Assembly (NCBI GenBank): GCA_041390025.1
Contig: JAWKQR010000003.1
Coordinates: 1 to 64,000 of the forward strand
DNA from: JBFFMO01 sp041390025
GTDB lineage: Bacteria; Myxococcota_A; Bradymonadia; Bradymonadales; Bradymonadaceae
Direction: 5' to 3'
Length of the DNA: 64,000 nucleotides
The translations under genes were made by a program, and so were the position numbers. The notes beneath the pieces were generated by a model that searched no databases, had not been told where the DNA came from, and was given only the letters and a program-made list of their open reading frames with translations. This document shows, one piece after another, positions 44,502 through 53,759 of the stretch (position 1 is its first letter; the number at the start of each line of letters is the position of its first letter).

Positions 44502-47078
44502 ATGCGCTGGACGCTTGTATTCTTGGTCGCCATCGCAGCGTGCGACGACACGACCTCGCCCAACTCCCCCCAAACCAACGGTGTGGACGCTGGTGAGGAC
44601 ACCAGCGACGCCACAACGCCCGACGCATCTCCTGCATGCGCCCCCGAAAGCGCGCAGACGTTCCAAGGCAACGGGTGGACCTTCACGCTTGAGACCGATG
44701 GCGCTTGGGCGGCCACCCATGGTGAGACGGTATTACGTGGACCGTCACCTTGTGATGGAGGTGTGCCGATTCAGGTGATGTCTGGCGAACCGGGCGTCAA
44801 GACAGCGTTTGGCAACTTCAAGATCGACCTGTGGGCCGACACCGCGACCTGGGCGGCGCCCACAAGCGTGACCGGCGTCGTGCGAAACGATGGGTTGCTG
44901 ATTGGCTACGGGATGCCTGACGGGTCGATCGCCACACTTGACCTCAACGAGAACGGCACGTTTGAGCTCATCCACAACCAAGCGGGCGGGGAGTTTGCGA
45001 TGGAGTGTGGCGCGTCCGACGGGTTCTTCGGCCTCGGGTCGCAGGTCACCGGCATGGACCTGCGCGGGCGCACATTTCCGATGTGGACCCAAGAGCAGGG
45101 CAACGGAAAGATCGAAGGAGGTGGGACGTTCCCGTTCAATAACACGCTTGAGGCGGCCTACGCCCCGATGGGCGTGCTGCACAGCACGGCGGGCTGGACC
45201 GGGGTGATAACAAACGACGCCTACTCCGAGATCGATACCTGCGTCGACGGCTTCGTAAAGGTTCGCACCTACAAAGCCAAACCCGGCCTGCAAATGCTTT
45301 TGGGAACCCCCAAGGAGCGCATGAAGCAAGTTTCCGACATCGTCGGCAAGGTCGGCAGCGTTCCGGACTGGGTGTTTTCGCTTTGGCTGGATGCCGTCGG
45401 CGGGCCATGGCGACTGACCGACGTGGCGGATCGTCTGCGCGCCAACGCGATACCGTCGTCGGCGATTTGGACCGAAGACTGGATCGGTGGGAATTCGACA
45501 GCGACTGGCTACCGCTTGAGCTACGCGTGGGAGTGGGACCAAGACTTCTACCCTGACCTGCCCGCGCAGGTGGCCGACCTTCACAATCGGGGGTTTGCGT
45601 TCCTCGCCTACTTTAATCCGTTTGTGCCCAAGCCGACCCGCATGTTCACAGAAGGCACCGAGAATTTTTACCTGATTTCGAACGACGACATGACGCCCAC
45701 TGTCTTTACCGATCCGGCGTTCCGTGACGCCAGCATGATCGATCTGACAAACCCCACGTCGTTGGCGTGGCTAAAGGGCTATCAAACCAAGGCGGTGACC
45801 GAAATCGGTGTAGACGGGTGGATGGCAGATTTTGCCGAGTGGCTGCCCGTGGACACGAATTTGGCAGACGCGGGCGACCCGTGGCTCTTCCACAACCCTT
45901 ATACCCTGGCATGGCAGCGCGCGAATCGTGACGCGCTGCAAACCGCGCGGCCGGACGGAAACTGGACGTTTTTCGTCCGAAGTGGCTGGGCATCAACAAA
46001 CGGCGGGACAGGGGGTGCTGCGCCGCTGTTCTGGGGCGGCGACCAGAACACAACGTGGGACTATGGCGATGGTTTTCCGACCATTATCCCGATCGGCGTG
46101 CACGTGGGCCTGTCTGGGGTGCCGATCTACGGGTCGGACATCGCCGGCTACAACTCGGTGGGCGGCCTGCCCACGACCACAAAGGAACTATGGTTTCGCT
46201 GGCTTGCCACCGCAGCGTTCCACCCGTTGATGCGAACACACCACGGCGGAATGGAGTGCGAGAACTGGCACTTTGACCGTGACGCCGAGTCGATCGCGCA
46301 CATGAAGCGCTATGCAACCGTACACGCCCTGTTGCTGCCCTACTTCAAGCGGTTGCTCGCACAGGCCAACGACGACGGCCTTCCGATGACTCGACACCCG
46401 TGGCTGGTCGAGCCCGATCGTCCTGAGCTTTGGACCGGTGACCAGTACGCGTATTTCCTAGGCGACGACCTTCTGATCGCGCCTGTGCTTGCCGAGAACA
46501 CCACCACACGGAGCGTAAGACTGCCGGGCGATGGGTGGTGGCCGCTGTTTGGGAATGCGCCTGTGGACGGAAATGCGCTGGATGCACTGATCGAGGTTTC
46601 GACGGCGGCGGCCGTCACGGAAATCCCTGTTTTCGTGCGCCCGGGCACGGTGTTGGAGCTCTTGGCGGTTGCACCAGATTCCTTCTACGGCGGAACGGTT
46701 TCGAACCTTGGCGACGTGGGGAATCAATACCGCGTTGCGTTGTATCCCGACCGCAACCAACAAGCCGCAGGCGAAGGCGCGTTGGGCATCAGCGCAACAG
46801 ACCTTCAGCTGTGGTCGACCACCAACGCGACGCTCGACGGCACCCCCCTGCCCGCCTGCGGCCCCACGACGCAGAACTGCGTCGACGGCAACACGGTGCG
46901 CGTCTCGTGCATCGGCACGTGTGAAGTCTTGGCGGGAGCCACCCTCACGATCACTGCAAGCACAGCCTCAGATGTACAGATTGGGATCGCCGGCGACGTG
47001 TGGGGAGACCTCGCTCAGCCCGGCCAATACACACCGAGCAGTGAAACCGGCACGTGGTGCGAGGAAGCGCCGCTCTAG
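44502..47078 (+). CDS. GH31 family glycosidase lipoprotein (sulfoquinovosidase-like catalytic motif)
   Basis: 858 aa from ATG 44502, with GGAGG upstream. Lipobox VAIAAC, then a low-complexity spacer. The N-terminal beta domain (GFFGLGSQVTGMDLRGRTF) is typical of GH31. The barrel has WTEDWIGG and the nucleophile region VDGWMADFAEWLPVDTN, where Asp of MADF is the expected nucleophile. Further conserved parts are FFVRSGWAST, WGGDQNTTWD (acid/base Asp), YGSDIAGY and FHPLMRTHHG. The GWMADFxEWLP form is closest to YihQ-type sulfoquinovosidases rather than to ordinary alpha-glucosidases. Substrate remains an inference. As a lipoprotein it would work outside the inner membrane. Confidence 0.85.
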   Translation: MRWTLVFLVAIAACDDTTSPNSPQTNGVDAGEDTSDATTPDASPACAPESAQTFQGNGWTFTLETDGAWAATHGETVLRGPSPCDGGVPIQVMSGEPGVKTAFGNFKIDLWADTATWAAPTSVTGVVRNDGLLIGYGMPDGSIATLDLNENGTFELIHNQAGGEFAMECGASDGFFGLGSQVTGMDLRGRTFPMWTQEQGNGKIEGGGTFPFNNTLEAAYAPMGVLHSTAGWTGVITNDAYSEIDTCVDGFVKVRTYKAKPGLQMLLGTPKERMKQVSDIVGKVGSVPDWVFSLWLDAVGGPWRLTDVADRLRANAIPSSAIWTEDWIGGNSTATGYRLSYAWEWDQDFYPDLPAQVADLHNRGFAFLAYFNPFVPKPTRMFTEGTENFYLISNDDMTPTVFTDPAFRDASMIDLTNPTSLAWLKGYQTKAVTEIGVDGWMADFAEWLPVDTNLADAGDPWLFHNPYTLAWQRANRDALQTARPDGNWTFFVRSGWASTNGGTGGAAPLFWGGDQNTTWDYGDGFPTIIPIGVHVGLSGVPIYGSDIAGYNSVGGLPTTTKELWFRWLATAAFHPLMRTHHGGMECENWHFDRDAESIAHMKRYATVHALLLPYFKRLLAQANDDGLPMTRHPWLVEPDRPELWTGDQYAYFLGDDLLIAPVLAENTTTRSVRLPGDGWWPLFGNAPVDGNALDALIEVSTAAAVTEIPVFVRPGTVLELLAVAPDSFYGGTVSNLGDVGNQYRVALYPDRNQQAAGEGALGISATDLQLWSTTNATLDGTPLPACGPTTQNCVDGNTVRVSCIGTCEVLAGATLTITASTASDVQIGIAGDVWGDLAQPGQYTPSSETGTWCEEAPL

Positions 47079-47467
47079 AACCTGAGCTTGGGACGCGCGG
47101 CCTTGATCACAGCGTGTGCCCCATCCAATGCGACCTCAAAGCGCTCCAAACCCTCGCCCAAGCAGGGTCCTTGGAAACACTCTCCCGATTCGGCATCGAA
47201 GCTCGCGCCGTGCATGGGGCAAAAGATGAAGGACTGGCTCGAATCCAGAAACTGGTTCTCTTCCGCATCCAGCGGGATGCTCCAGTGCGGACAACGGTTC
47301 TCGAAGGCGACGACGTGGTTCCGAAAGCGAAGCACGAAGCCTTCTGACACCATGCCAAAGCGGTCCGTGTACTCAAATTTCAACGCGTCACCGTGCTGTG
47401 TCAGCGCGCTGACGTCCACGGTGGCGATGATCCCCCGACCGGGGATGAAGACGGCGTCGTCGTGCAT
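47075..47467 (-). CDS. Rieske [2Fe-2S] domain protein
   Basis: 130 aa from ATG 47467. The cluster ligands are CPHW (Cys-x-His) and CPMHGASFD (Cys-x2-His), 26 residues apart. The last part GECFQGPC is the usual Gly-x-Pro loop that covers the cluster. Length and sequence match stand-alone Rieske ferredoxins of the NirD/dioxygenase type, which pass electrons to an oxygenase or reductase; partner not identified nearby. A longer frame to 47572 exists but lacks a clear ribosome site. Confidence 0.8.
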   Translation of the reverse strand: MHDDAVFIPGRGIIATVDVSALTQHGDALKFEYTDRFGMVSEGFVLRFRNHVVAFENRCPHWSIPLDAEENQFLDSSQSFIFCPMHGASFDAESGECFQGPCLGEGLERFEVALDGAHAVIKAARPKLRF

Positions 47468-47551
47468 GGGCGAAAACTTGTTCCTAGGGGCCAGCACCCC
47501 TATGATGCCACAGATCGGCCACAGATGGCCAAAATTGCGCACCGAGACACG

Positions 47552-49828
47552 ATGAGCTCGAGCACTTGGCAAACGCTATCGCGACTCTTCCTGACGCTCG
47601 CCGTTGTCTGTGTTGGCGGCATTGGTTGGACGTGGTGGACGTGTGCGGATGACGTCGCGAGCCACCTCGACGACGAATTCTCGGCCGCCGATGAGACGCC
47701 ACTCGCGTTGCGGGTGCGCGCCGTGCGCGGATTCTTCGAAGAGAAGGACCAAGAGGTCCCGGACCAGCTTTCGGCGCGCGTGAGCGCGTCCCGCAAGGCA
47801 TGCACAACCGAGTTTCCCGTCGGCGAGAGCGCCCCATTTGGGTTCGGATTCGTACTCTTGGGGATCTTGGCGATCATGGCACGCAATCAGTCGCGCATCG
47901 TCGAAGAGCGTGACATCGAAGATCGTGCAACGGTGCGGCAAGTCACGCGGGCGTTGCCGGCCATCCACGCCCACGAAACGTCCAAACCCAAAGCGCTGGA
48001 ACCGGTTTCGTTGGATGTGGGGATCGACTTGGCGTTTGGTGCCAAACCGGACGAAACGCAAGGGGATGACGACGAAGACGCGTCGCTGATGTCGTTTGTG
48101 GTCGAGCGCGCCAAAGAAGAGACCGAGCACCATGCCGATGACGAGTTCACGTCCACCCAGATTGGCGGCTTCTTCTGCCCGCCGGGTTACGAGGAACGAC
48201 CCGCCATCTACGTCGACGCCAACAGCGAGTCGGCGCGGGATGATTATGACGATGACACTCCGTTCAATGCGCCGCAGCATCCGTTCAAGACCTTGGAGGC
48301 AGCGGTCAAGTTTGCGGGCATTCGAACCGTGCGTGATACGCCGGGCTTGCAGGTGCGCCTTGCGCCGGGGATTTATCAGAGCAGCGTGACGGTTCCCGAC
48401 CGGGTTGTGCTCGTCAATCACCGCATGCCGGTGGACGGCACGGTGGCGCAGCGGTTGAAGTGGATTTCGGATCTGGAGCTCGGCGACGCAGACCGAGTGA
48501 CCATCTTGCCGCCCGCGTCGGCCGAGTTTGCCGTTCGGTTTTCAGCAGGCACAACCCAAGGCATCTTTGGATGCCATCTGGTGGGGCGAGAGGGGATTTC
48601 GCAAGCGGGAATCGTGGGTTCGGCGGCCCACAAGCTTGCGATCTTCAATTGTCATGTCGAGGGATTCCAAAAAGGCGGGGTGCGGCTCGAGCAGTGCGGC
48701 ACCGAGATTCCGGGCAACGGCACTCGCATCATCGCGTGCGAGATCCTCCACAACTCCGCCGCTCAGGGCGGCGGTGTCTGGGCGACCAAGAGTGTGCTGC
48801 GAATGACCTCATGCCTCGTGTCCCACAACCGGGCGCACAACGGGGGCGGAATCTGGCTTTCTCACCTCAAGTCGCCGGCCGTCTTGGTCGAAACGCGCAT
48901 CTCGCACAACGTCGCGCAGGGCGCGCTTCCCAACGAAGGCCCTTTCGAAATGGCGTTGCGCGCATGGGCAGACGCCCAAGGAACGGGGGGCGGATTGTCG
49001 GTGACACACAGCGCGGTCAAGCTCACCGGCTGCGAGTTCGTCGACAACGCGGCGAATCTGGGTGGAGGCGGTATCGCCATCCAGGCCGGAAAGGTGATTC
49101 TTGAGGCCAGCGAAGATCACCACGCACGCCTGCATCGCAACAAAGGTCGCGCTGGAGGTGCAATTTTGGTGTGCGGCTGGCAGGGCGGTGAGTCCACGTT
49201 GAAGGTCACCGACGGCGACATCCAGCTCAATGAATGCGCCCTGATCGGAGGGGGCGTTGCCGCGGTGGGGCTCTCGACGGTGCAGTTGCGGGATTGCCAG
49301 ATCTCGAACAATAAAGCGCTCGATCGGCGATCGGTTGGGGGTGCGATTGGCGCCGTTCATGGCGCCGAGGTCATGACAAAAGACGTGGAGTTTCGCGCGA
49401 ACAGCGTCACAGGCTCTGGCGGTGTTTTTGGAGCGGTCAACGCCACGCTGCGCATCACTGAGGGCAGCGACATGCGCGAGAACAGCGCCGAGCACGCAGG
49501 GGGCGCCGTCTACGCCATCACCGAGGCCAACCGCGAGATTGAAGACATGATCGGTTACGCCGGCCTGAAACTGCCGTTCATCCTGTCGATGGCGGACTGC
49601 GTCGTCTCGAACAACTCGGCGGATGACCTCGGCGGCGGCGTTCGAGCGGGAAATCTCGATTCCAAACCGACGTTCCCACTCGGCCTTCGGATCGACGGCA
49701 CGGCGCGCATCCGCAACAACCGCACAAAGCACCCAAACGCGGCCGGCGACGACCTGTGGGTGGTGTGGGCCGACGAAGTTGTCGCCTCGACCGAGAACCG
49801 TCCAGGACCCAAGCTCTTGTTAAAATGA
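47552..49828 (+). CDS. Membrane-anchored right-handed beta-helix protein
   Basis: 758 aa from ATG 47552 (ATG 47525 possible). Two N-terminal hydrophobic helices (LFLTLAVVCVGGIGWTWWTC and FGFGFVLLGILAIMARN) flank an extracytoplasmic loop. An acidic linker follows. From about residue 260 comes a DUF1565-like start (PAIYVDANSES ... HPFKTLEAAVKFAG) and then many turns of parallel beta-helix (LHNSAAQGGGVWA, NRAHNGGGIWLS, NNSADDLGGGVRAG). The GGGVW-type turns are those of polymorphic membrane protein and pectate-lyase-like helices. It faces the cytoplasm or periplasm depending on topology; role unknown. Overlaps the convergent mvaA gene by 9 bases. Confidence 0.75.
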   Translation: MSSSTWQTLSRLFLTLAVVCVGGIGWTWWTCADDVASHLDDEFSAADETPLALRVRAVRGFFEEKDQEVPDQLSARVSASRKACTTEFPVGESAPFGFGFVLLGILAIMARNQSRIVEERDIEDRATVRQVTRALPAIHAHETSKPKALEPVSLDVGIDLAFGAKPDETQGDDDEDASLMSFVVERAKEETEHHADDEFTSTQIGGFFCPPGYEERPAIYVDANSESARDDYDDDTPFNAPQHPFKTLEAAVKFAGIRTVRDTPGLQVRLAPGIYQSSVTVPDRVVLVNHRMPVDGTVAQRLKWISDLELGDADRVTILPPASAEFAVRFSAGTTQGIFGCHLVGREGISQAGIVGSAAHKLAIFNCHVEGFQKGGVRLEQCGTEIPGNGTRIIACEILHNSAAQGGGVWATKSVLRMTSCLVSHNRAHNGGGIWLSHLKSPAVLVETRISHNVAQGALPNEGPFEMALRAWADAQGTGGGLSVTHSAVKLTGCEFVDNAANLGGGGIAIQAGKVILEASEDHHARLHRNKGRAGGAILVCGWQGGESTLKVTDGDIQLNECALIGGGVAAVGLSTVQLRDCQISNNKALDRRSVGGAIGAVHGAEVMTKDVEFRANSVTGSGGVFGAVNATLRITEGSDMRENSAEHAGGAVYAITEANREIEDMIGYAGLKLPFILSMADCVVSNNSADDLGGGVRAGNLDSKPTFPLGLRIDGTARIRNNRTKHPNAAGDDLWVVWADEVVASTENRPGPKLLLK

Positions 49829-51112
49829 TGCCGACCGCAAGCTACCCAGAATTTGGGCGGCGCGGTCGATCTTGATCTCACCGCAATCGATCAGCTGTTC
49901 GACCACCGAATCCAGCTCGTCCGCGGTCGCGCCCGCTGTGGCGGCGACACTTCGTGCGTGAAGCGACATGTGACCGCGCTGAATGCCCTCTGTGGCGAGC
50001 GCTTTGAGCGCGGCCATGTTCTGGGCGAGGCCAACGGCGGCCATGACCCGTGCCAAGCCACCAGCGCCATCAACGTTGAGCAGACGGTGCACGAGCTGGA
50101 CCTTGGGATGGAATCGGATCGGGCCGCCCACGGTTCCTACCGCGATGGGCACCTCGATTTCGCCAACCAGCGAACCGTCTTCGACGCGCCACGTGGCCAG
50201 CGGTGAATACTGACCGGTGCGTGCGGCATACGCATGGGCGCCCGCCTCAAGCGCGCGCCAATCGTTGCCCGACGCGATGCACACGGCGCTGATGCCGTTC
50301 ATGATTCCCTTGTTGTGCGTGGTCGCGCGGTAGGGATCGACCTCTGCGAACTGGCTCGCCAGCTCAATCCCTTTGGCGACGTCTTCGCCCGAAAATCCTC
50401 GCCACGCCAACAAGTTAAAGGGAATTCGGCAGCTTGCCCGTGCGATGCGCTCGTCACAAAGGTTCGACAGGATGCGCAAGAAGACCTTGCCTCCGCTCAA
50501 ACGCTCAATGTCGTCGGCGATCCCTTCGACCATCGTGTTGATCATGTTCGCGCCCATGGCATCGCAGGCGTCGATGACGAGGTGAACGACGAGCATCTTC
50601 TGGTACTTGCCGCCGTCGATCATGCGCACACGTATGTCTTTCGCGCCGCCTCCACGCGCCACCATGCCGGGTTCAAACGTGTTGGCCTTGGCCAACAGGT
50701 GCGGGCGCGCCTCCAAAATCGCGGCCTCCGCGCGCTCGAAATCTGGGCAGCCGACCACTTGGACCTGGCCCACCATGGTGGACCCATCGTACTCGGACTC
50801 AAACCCTCCCGCGTCGCGTACAATCTTGGCAACGTGGCTCACCGCGGCGACAACGCTGGGCTCTTCTACGGCCATGGGCACCAAGAACTCCTGGTCATCG
50901 ATCACGAAATTGAGGCCCAGACCCAAGGGAAGTTCGAAGACGCCGATGGCGTTCTCGATCATGTGGTTCGGGATATCAAAATCCATCGCCGAGTCACGCA
51001 AGGTCTGCGCGTCCTCGCGTGAGATCGCGCCCACCTCAAGCAGCGTGCGCAAACGCTCCTCGTGCGACATTTTGTAGAAACCGGACAGGCGACTTGTGGG
51101 GCGTTTTTTCAT
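49820..51112 (-). CDS. mvaA: Hydroxymethylglutaryl-CoA reductase, class II
   Basis: 430 aa, cytoplasmic. Converts HMG-CoA to mevalonate (or the reverse). All four catalytic positions known for class II enzymes are visible: Glu in AVEEPSVVAA (83/84), Lys in THNKGIMNG, Asp in GNDWRALEA, and His in QRGHMSLHA. The signatures ENAIGVFELPLGLGLNF, CDAMGANMINTM and GTVGGPIRFHP are also intact. Class II forms can be NAD(P)-dependent. In Myxococcota a mevalonate route supplies isoprenoids, which fits the carotenoid gene at the right edge. No other mevalonate genes are in the window. Confidence 0.93.
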   Translation of the reverse strand: MKKRPTSRLSGFYKMSHEERLRTLLEVGAISREDAQTLRDSAMDFDIPNHMIENAIGVFELPLGLGLNFVIDDQEFLVPMAVEEPSVVAAVSHVAKIVRDAGGFESEYDGSTMVGQVQVVGCPDFERAEAAILEARPHLLAKANTFEPGMVARGGGAKDIRVRMIDGGKYQKMLVVHLVIDACDAMGANMINTMVEGIADDIERLSGGKVFLRILSNLCDERIARASCRIPFNLLAWRGFSGEDVAKGIELASQFAEVDPYRATTHNKGIMNGISAVCIASGNDWRALEAGAHAYAARTGQYSPLATWRVEDGSLVGEIEVPIAVGTVGGPIRFHPKVQLVHRLLNVDGAGGLARVMAAVGLAQNMAALKALATEGIQRGHMSLHARSVAATAGATADELDSVVEQLIDCGEIKIDRAAQILGSLRSASF

Positions 51113-51332
51113 GCTTTTCTCACTACGACTCTTAAGATGCGTCGCGTCACTGTTCGTAACCGCGCGGGTGGCGTTTTGAGTTCAAAAAAAGCTGAACGGC
51201 CAAAAATCGGGGTTGAGTGGTTTCGATACGGCCTTACCTGCGAGGCTTGCCGATCGTCTAGGTTTCAAGGTATGTTCACCATGCAACCTCTTTTGTTCGC
51301 CTCCGGGGGAGGCACCACGTTGGACACCAACC

Positions 51333-52121
51333 ATGGCTGCCGAACACATCACTGATCGCGAAGAGCTTCGGCGGTTCCTTATGAGGGACCGGTTGGCGAA
51401 CGCGTACCTGCTAGGCAACCTCGATCCAGCGTACTTCGGCTTCTGCAAGTGGTACGGGCTGCGCGATGCGCAAGGCGAGCTCGAGAACTTGGCGCTGCTC
51501 TACACGGGATTGTCCTTGCCCGCCGTGTTCGTATGCGGGAGCTCAGAGCGTGTCGAGGAATTGCTTCGGACGTGCCGCTCGGAGCTGCCGTCGCGGTTCC
51601 ACTTCCACGTGCTGGAAGAGCAGATGACTGAGATCCAGGGCGTGTTTGAACCCTCGAGTTTTCAGCGCATGATTCGCATGGGGCTGGAACGCTCGGCCTA
51701 CAAGCACGTTGACTCGCCCAAGCTTCACAGCATCGAGGTTGAGCGTCTTGGCCACCGTGACACGCTCGCCATCATGGACCTGTACCAACATTACCCCGAT
51801 AACTTCTTCGAGCCGTATCAGCTTGAGACCGGCTTGTATTTTGGCGTTCGCGACCCCGACCTTGGGCTTGCGAGCATCGCCGGCATACACGTGTTCAGCG
51901 CAGAGCATGACGTCGCGGTGATCGGCAACTTTGTGACGCATCCGCGCCGGCGCGGCAAAGGGCTTGCGACCGCGTGCACCGCGCGGCTGCTCGACGAGCT
52001 GTTCGAGCACGTGTCGTTCGTGGCGCTCAACGTCCAAGAAGACAACACCCCCGCCATCCGCATGTATTCGAATTTTGGTTTCGAGAAGAACAACTTCTTC
52101 TACGAAGGCCGTTGTGCCTAG
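51333..52121 (+). CDS. GNAT family N-acetyltransferase
   Basis: 262 aa from ATG 51333; the longer frame is rejected because it begins in the intergenic region. The N-terminal half (LRRFLMRDRLANAYLLGNLD) resembles a degenerate GNAT-like lobe. The C-terminal half has the acetyl-CoA site THPRRRGKGLATACTARLLD (R-x2-G-x-G/A) and the closing motif NTPAIRMYSNFGFEKN. Substrate unknown. Followed after 8 bases by a Roadblock gene, so probably co-transcribed. Confidence 0.85.
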   Translation: MAAEHITDREELRRFLMRDRLANAYLLGNLDPAYFGFCKWYGLRDAQGELENLALLYTGLSLPAVFVCGSSERVEELLRTCRSELPSRFHFHVLEEQMTEIQGVFEPSSFQRMIRMGLERSAYKHVDSPKLHSIEVERLGHRDTLAIMDLYQHYPDNFFEPYQLETGLYFGVRDPDLGLASIAGIHVFSAEHDVAVIGNFVTHPRRRGKGLATACTARLLDELFEHVSFVALNVQEDNTPAIRMYSNFGFEKNNFFYEGRCA

Positions 52122-52129
52122 GAGCAAAC

Positions 52130-52426
52130 GTGGTCGTCAAGGTTTCGACATCTGAGATGATGCTGGACGCACTCATCGAGAACCCCAACATCGTTGCCGC
52201 CCTCATGGTCGACGACCGTGGCTACATCATCGACAAACGCGGGCACTCGGCGGCCATTCGCGATGAAGACGTCACCGAAGGCCACAAGAAGAGCGGCACC
52301 TCCAACCTGTACATCGTGCGGGTCGCACACGACTACCTGATCGTCGTGTTCGACGAGCGCCTGAATTTTGAGCGACTCAAGACAGCCGTCGATGGGACGC
52401 TCGCCCAGTTCGAAATCCCCGTTTAA
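52130..52426 (+). CDS. Roadblock/LC7-type protein
   Basis: 98 aa from a GTG with a strong AGGAG 5 bases upstream (the element overlaps the stop of the previous gene). The pattern NPNIVAALMVDDRGYIIDKR then NLYIVRVAHDYLIVVFDERL is a Roadblock/LC7 fold. MglB-like members bind and regulate small Ras-like GTPases. No GTPase gene lies in the window, so a partner is not known. Overlaps the convergent DUF1552 gene by 4 bases. Confidence 0.75.
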   Translation: MVVKVSTSEMMLDALIENPNIVAALMVDDRGYIIDKRGHSAAIRDEDVTEGHKKSGTSNLYIVRVAHDYLIVVFDERLNFERLKTAVDGTLAQFEIPV

Positions 52427-53751
52427 GACAGATTTTCGAGGGGGCCGTCGCCGTCGTCGCCAAACGAATTCACCATCACGCCGTTGGCCTGCAGCATCGA
52501 GATGAACAGGTTTGCTACGGGGCGCTGGTTGTAACGCACGTGGCGTCCTGTGGTGAAGGCGCCGTTGCCTTTGCCTGCGAGAATGATGGGCATGTCGTCG
52601 TGGTTGTGACGGTTGCCATCGGAGATCTCGCTCGAGAAGAACACCGTGCAGCTGTCCAGCAACGACTTCCCTTCCGCGTCCGTCGCCGCCTTGAGTTTCT
52701 CGACCAGGTACGCAAACTGCTCGATCTCCCAGCGGTTGATCTGCATCAAGCGGTCGTAGTTGTACTGAAGGCCTTGGTGGTGCGACAGCTCGTGGTGGCC
52801 CTCGGCAATCCCGAGGAAATCGTACACGCGACCGCTGCCGGCGTTGGCGAGCATGAAGGTCTGAATGCGCGTCAGATCGCACTGCATGGCGAGGACCATC
52901 AGGTCGGCCATGACTTGGGCTTTTTCGGTGACCGCATAGCTCGTGCCCGGTCGATCGGGCACACCGCACAGCGTGGCGTCGTCCATGCCGGCGATCGTCG
53001 TTTCAAGCCGGCGGATGCCCTCCATGTACTCTTCGATCTTCTGTTGGTCACGTGACCCGAGCTTTGTTTTCAGCTTGGCCGAATCCTCCAACACATAGTC
53101 CAAAATGGACGTGTTGTAGGCCCTGCGTTTGCGCTGTTGCTCGGCCGTGGCGGTGGGGTCGAACCCTGCGAAAAGACGGTCAAAGACCGCGCGCGGGTCC
53201 ACGGTCTTGGGCAGGGGCGTCTGCGGCCCAGCCCATGAAATGTTGCGCGCGTAGGCGCAGCTGTATCCCGAATCGCAGTTGCCGGTGGTGCCGCCGCCGT
53301 CCATGCCGAGCTCAAGGGACGGATAGCGGGTCGCCGCACCGTTGGCTTGAGCGGCGACTTGGTCGACAGACACACCGTTCATGATGTCGGCGCCTTCGGT
53401 CTTGAAGACGTGGGTGGCCGTCATGAATGAGCCTGTACCTGCAGCGTGATCGCCAGGACCGTCTGGGCGGGCAGGCATATTCGCCAACCCAGTCAACACA
53501 AGGATGTCGTCTTTGACGTTGGCGAGCGGCGCGAGGGTCGGCGACAACTGGAAGTTCGCCCCCTCGGTCGACGGCGTCCACGCCGGCATGTGGATGCCGC
53601 ACGGAACGTAGTAACCGATCATGCGGGTTGGCCGTGCGTCTTGGGCGAACGCGGAGGCCCCAAACGGTGCCATGGATTCCAGAAGTGGCAGCGCCAATGC
53701 GGCACCCGCTCCGCCGATAAATGCACGTCGATTCAGTTGCAATCGTTTCAT
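52423..53751 (-). CDS. DUF1552 protein with Tat signal
   Basis: 442 aa from ATG 53751 with GAGGAACCCA upstream. The N-terminus RRAFIGGAGAALALPLLESM carries the twin-arginine pattern, so it is exported folded. Body motifs typical of DUF1552: MIGYYVPCGIHMPAWTPSTE, LAPLANVKDDILVLTGLANM, DHAAGTGSFMTA, GHHELSHHQ, HNHDDMPIILAGKGNGAF. The fold is related to the alkaline phosphatase/sulfatase-like DUF1501 group. Function not established. Immediately follows the DUF1592 gene (8-base gap). Confidence 0.88.
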   Translation of the reverse strand: MKRLQLNRRAFIGGAGAALALPLLESMAPFGASAFAQDARPTRMIGYYVPCGIHMPAWTPSTEGANFQLSPTLAPLANVKDDILVLTGLANMPARPDGPGDHAAGTGSFMTATHVFKTEGADIMNGVSVDQVAAQANGAATRYPSLELGMDGGGTTGNCDSGYSCAYARNISWAGPQTPLPKTVDPRAVFDRLFAGFDPTATAEQQRKRRAYNTSILDYVLEDSAKLKTKLGSRDQQKIEEYMEGIRRLETTIAGMDDATLCGVPDRPGTSYAVTEKAQVMADLMVLAMQCDLTRIQTFMLANAGSGRVYDFLGIAEGHHELSHHQGLQYNYDRLMQINRWEIEQFAYLVEKLKAATDAEGKSLLDSCTVFFSSEISDGNRHNHDDMPIILAGKGNGAFTTGRHVRYNQRPVANLFISMLQANGVMVNSFGDDGDGPLENLS

Positions 53752-53759
53752 TGGGTTCC

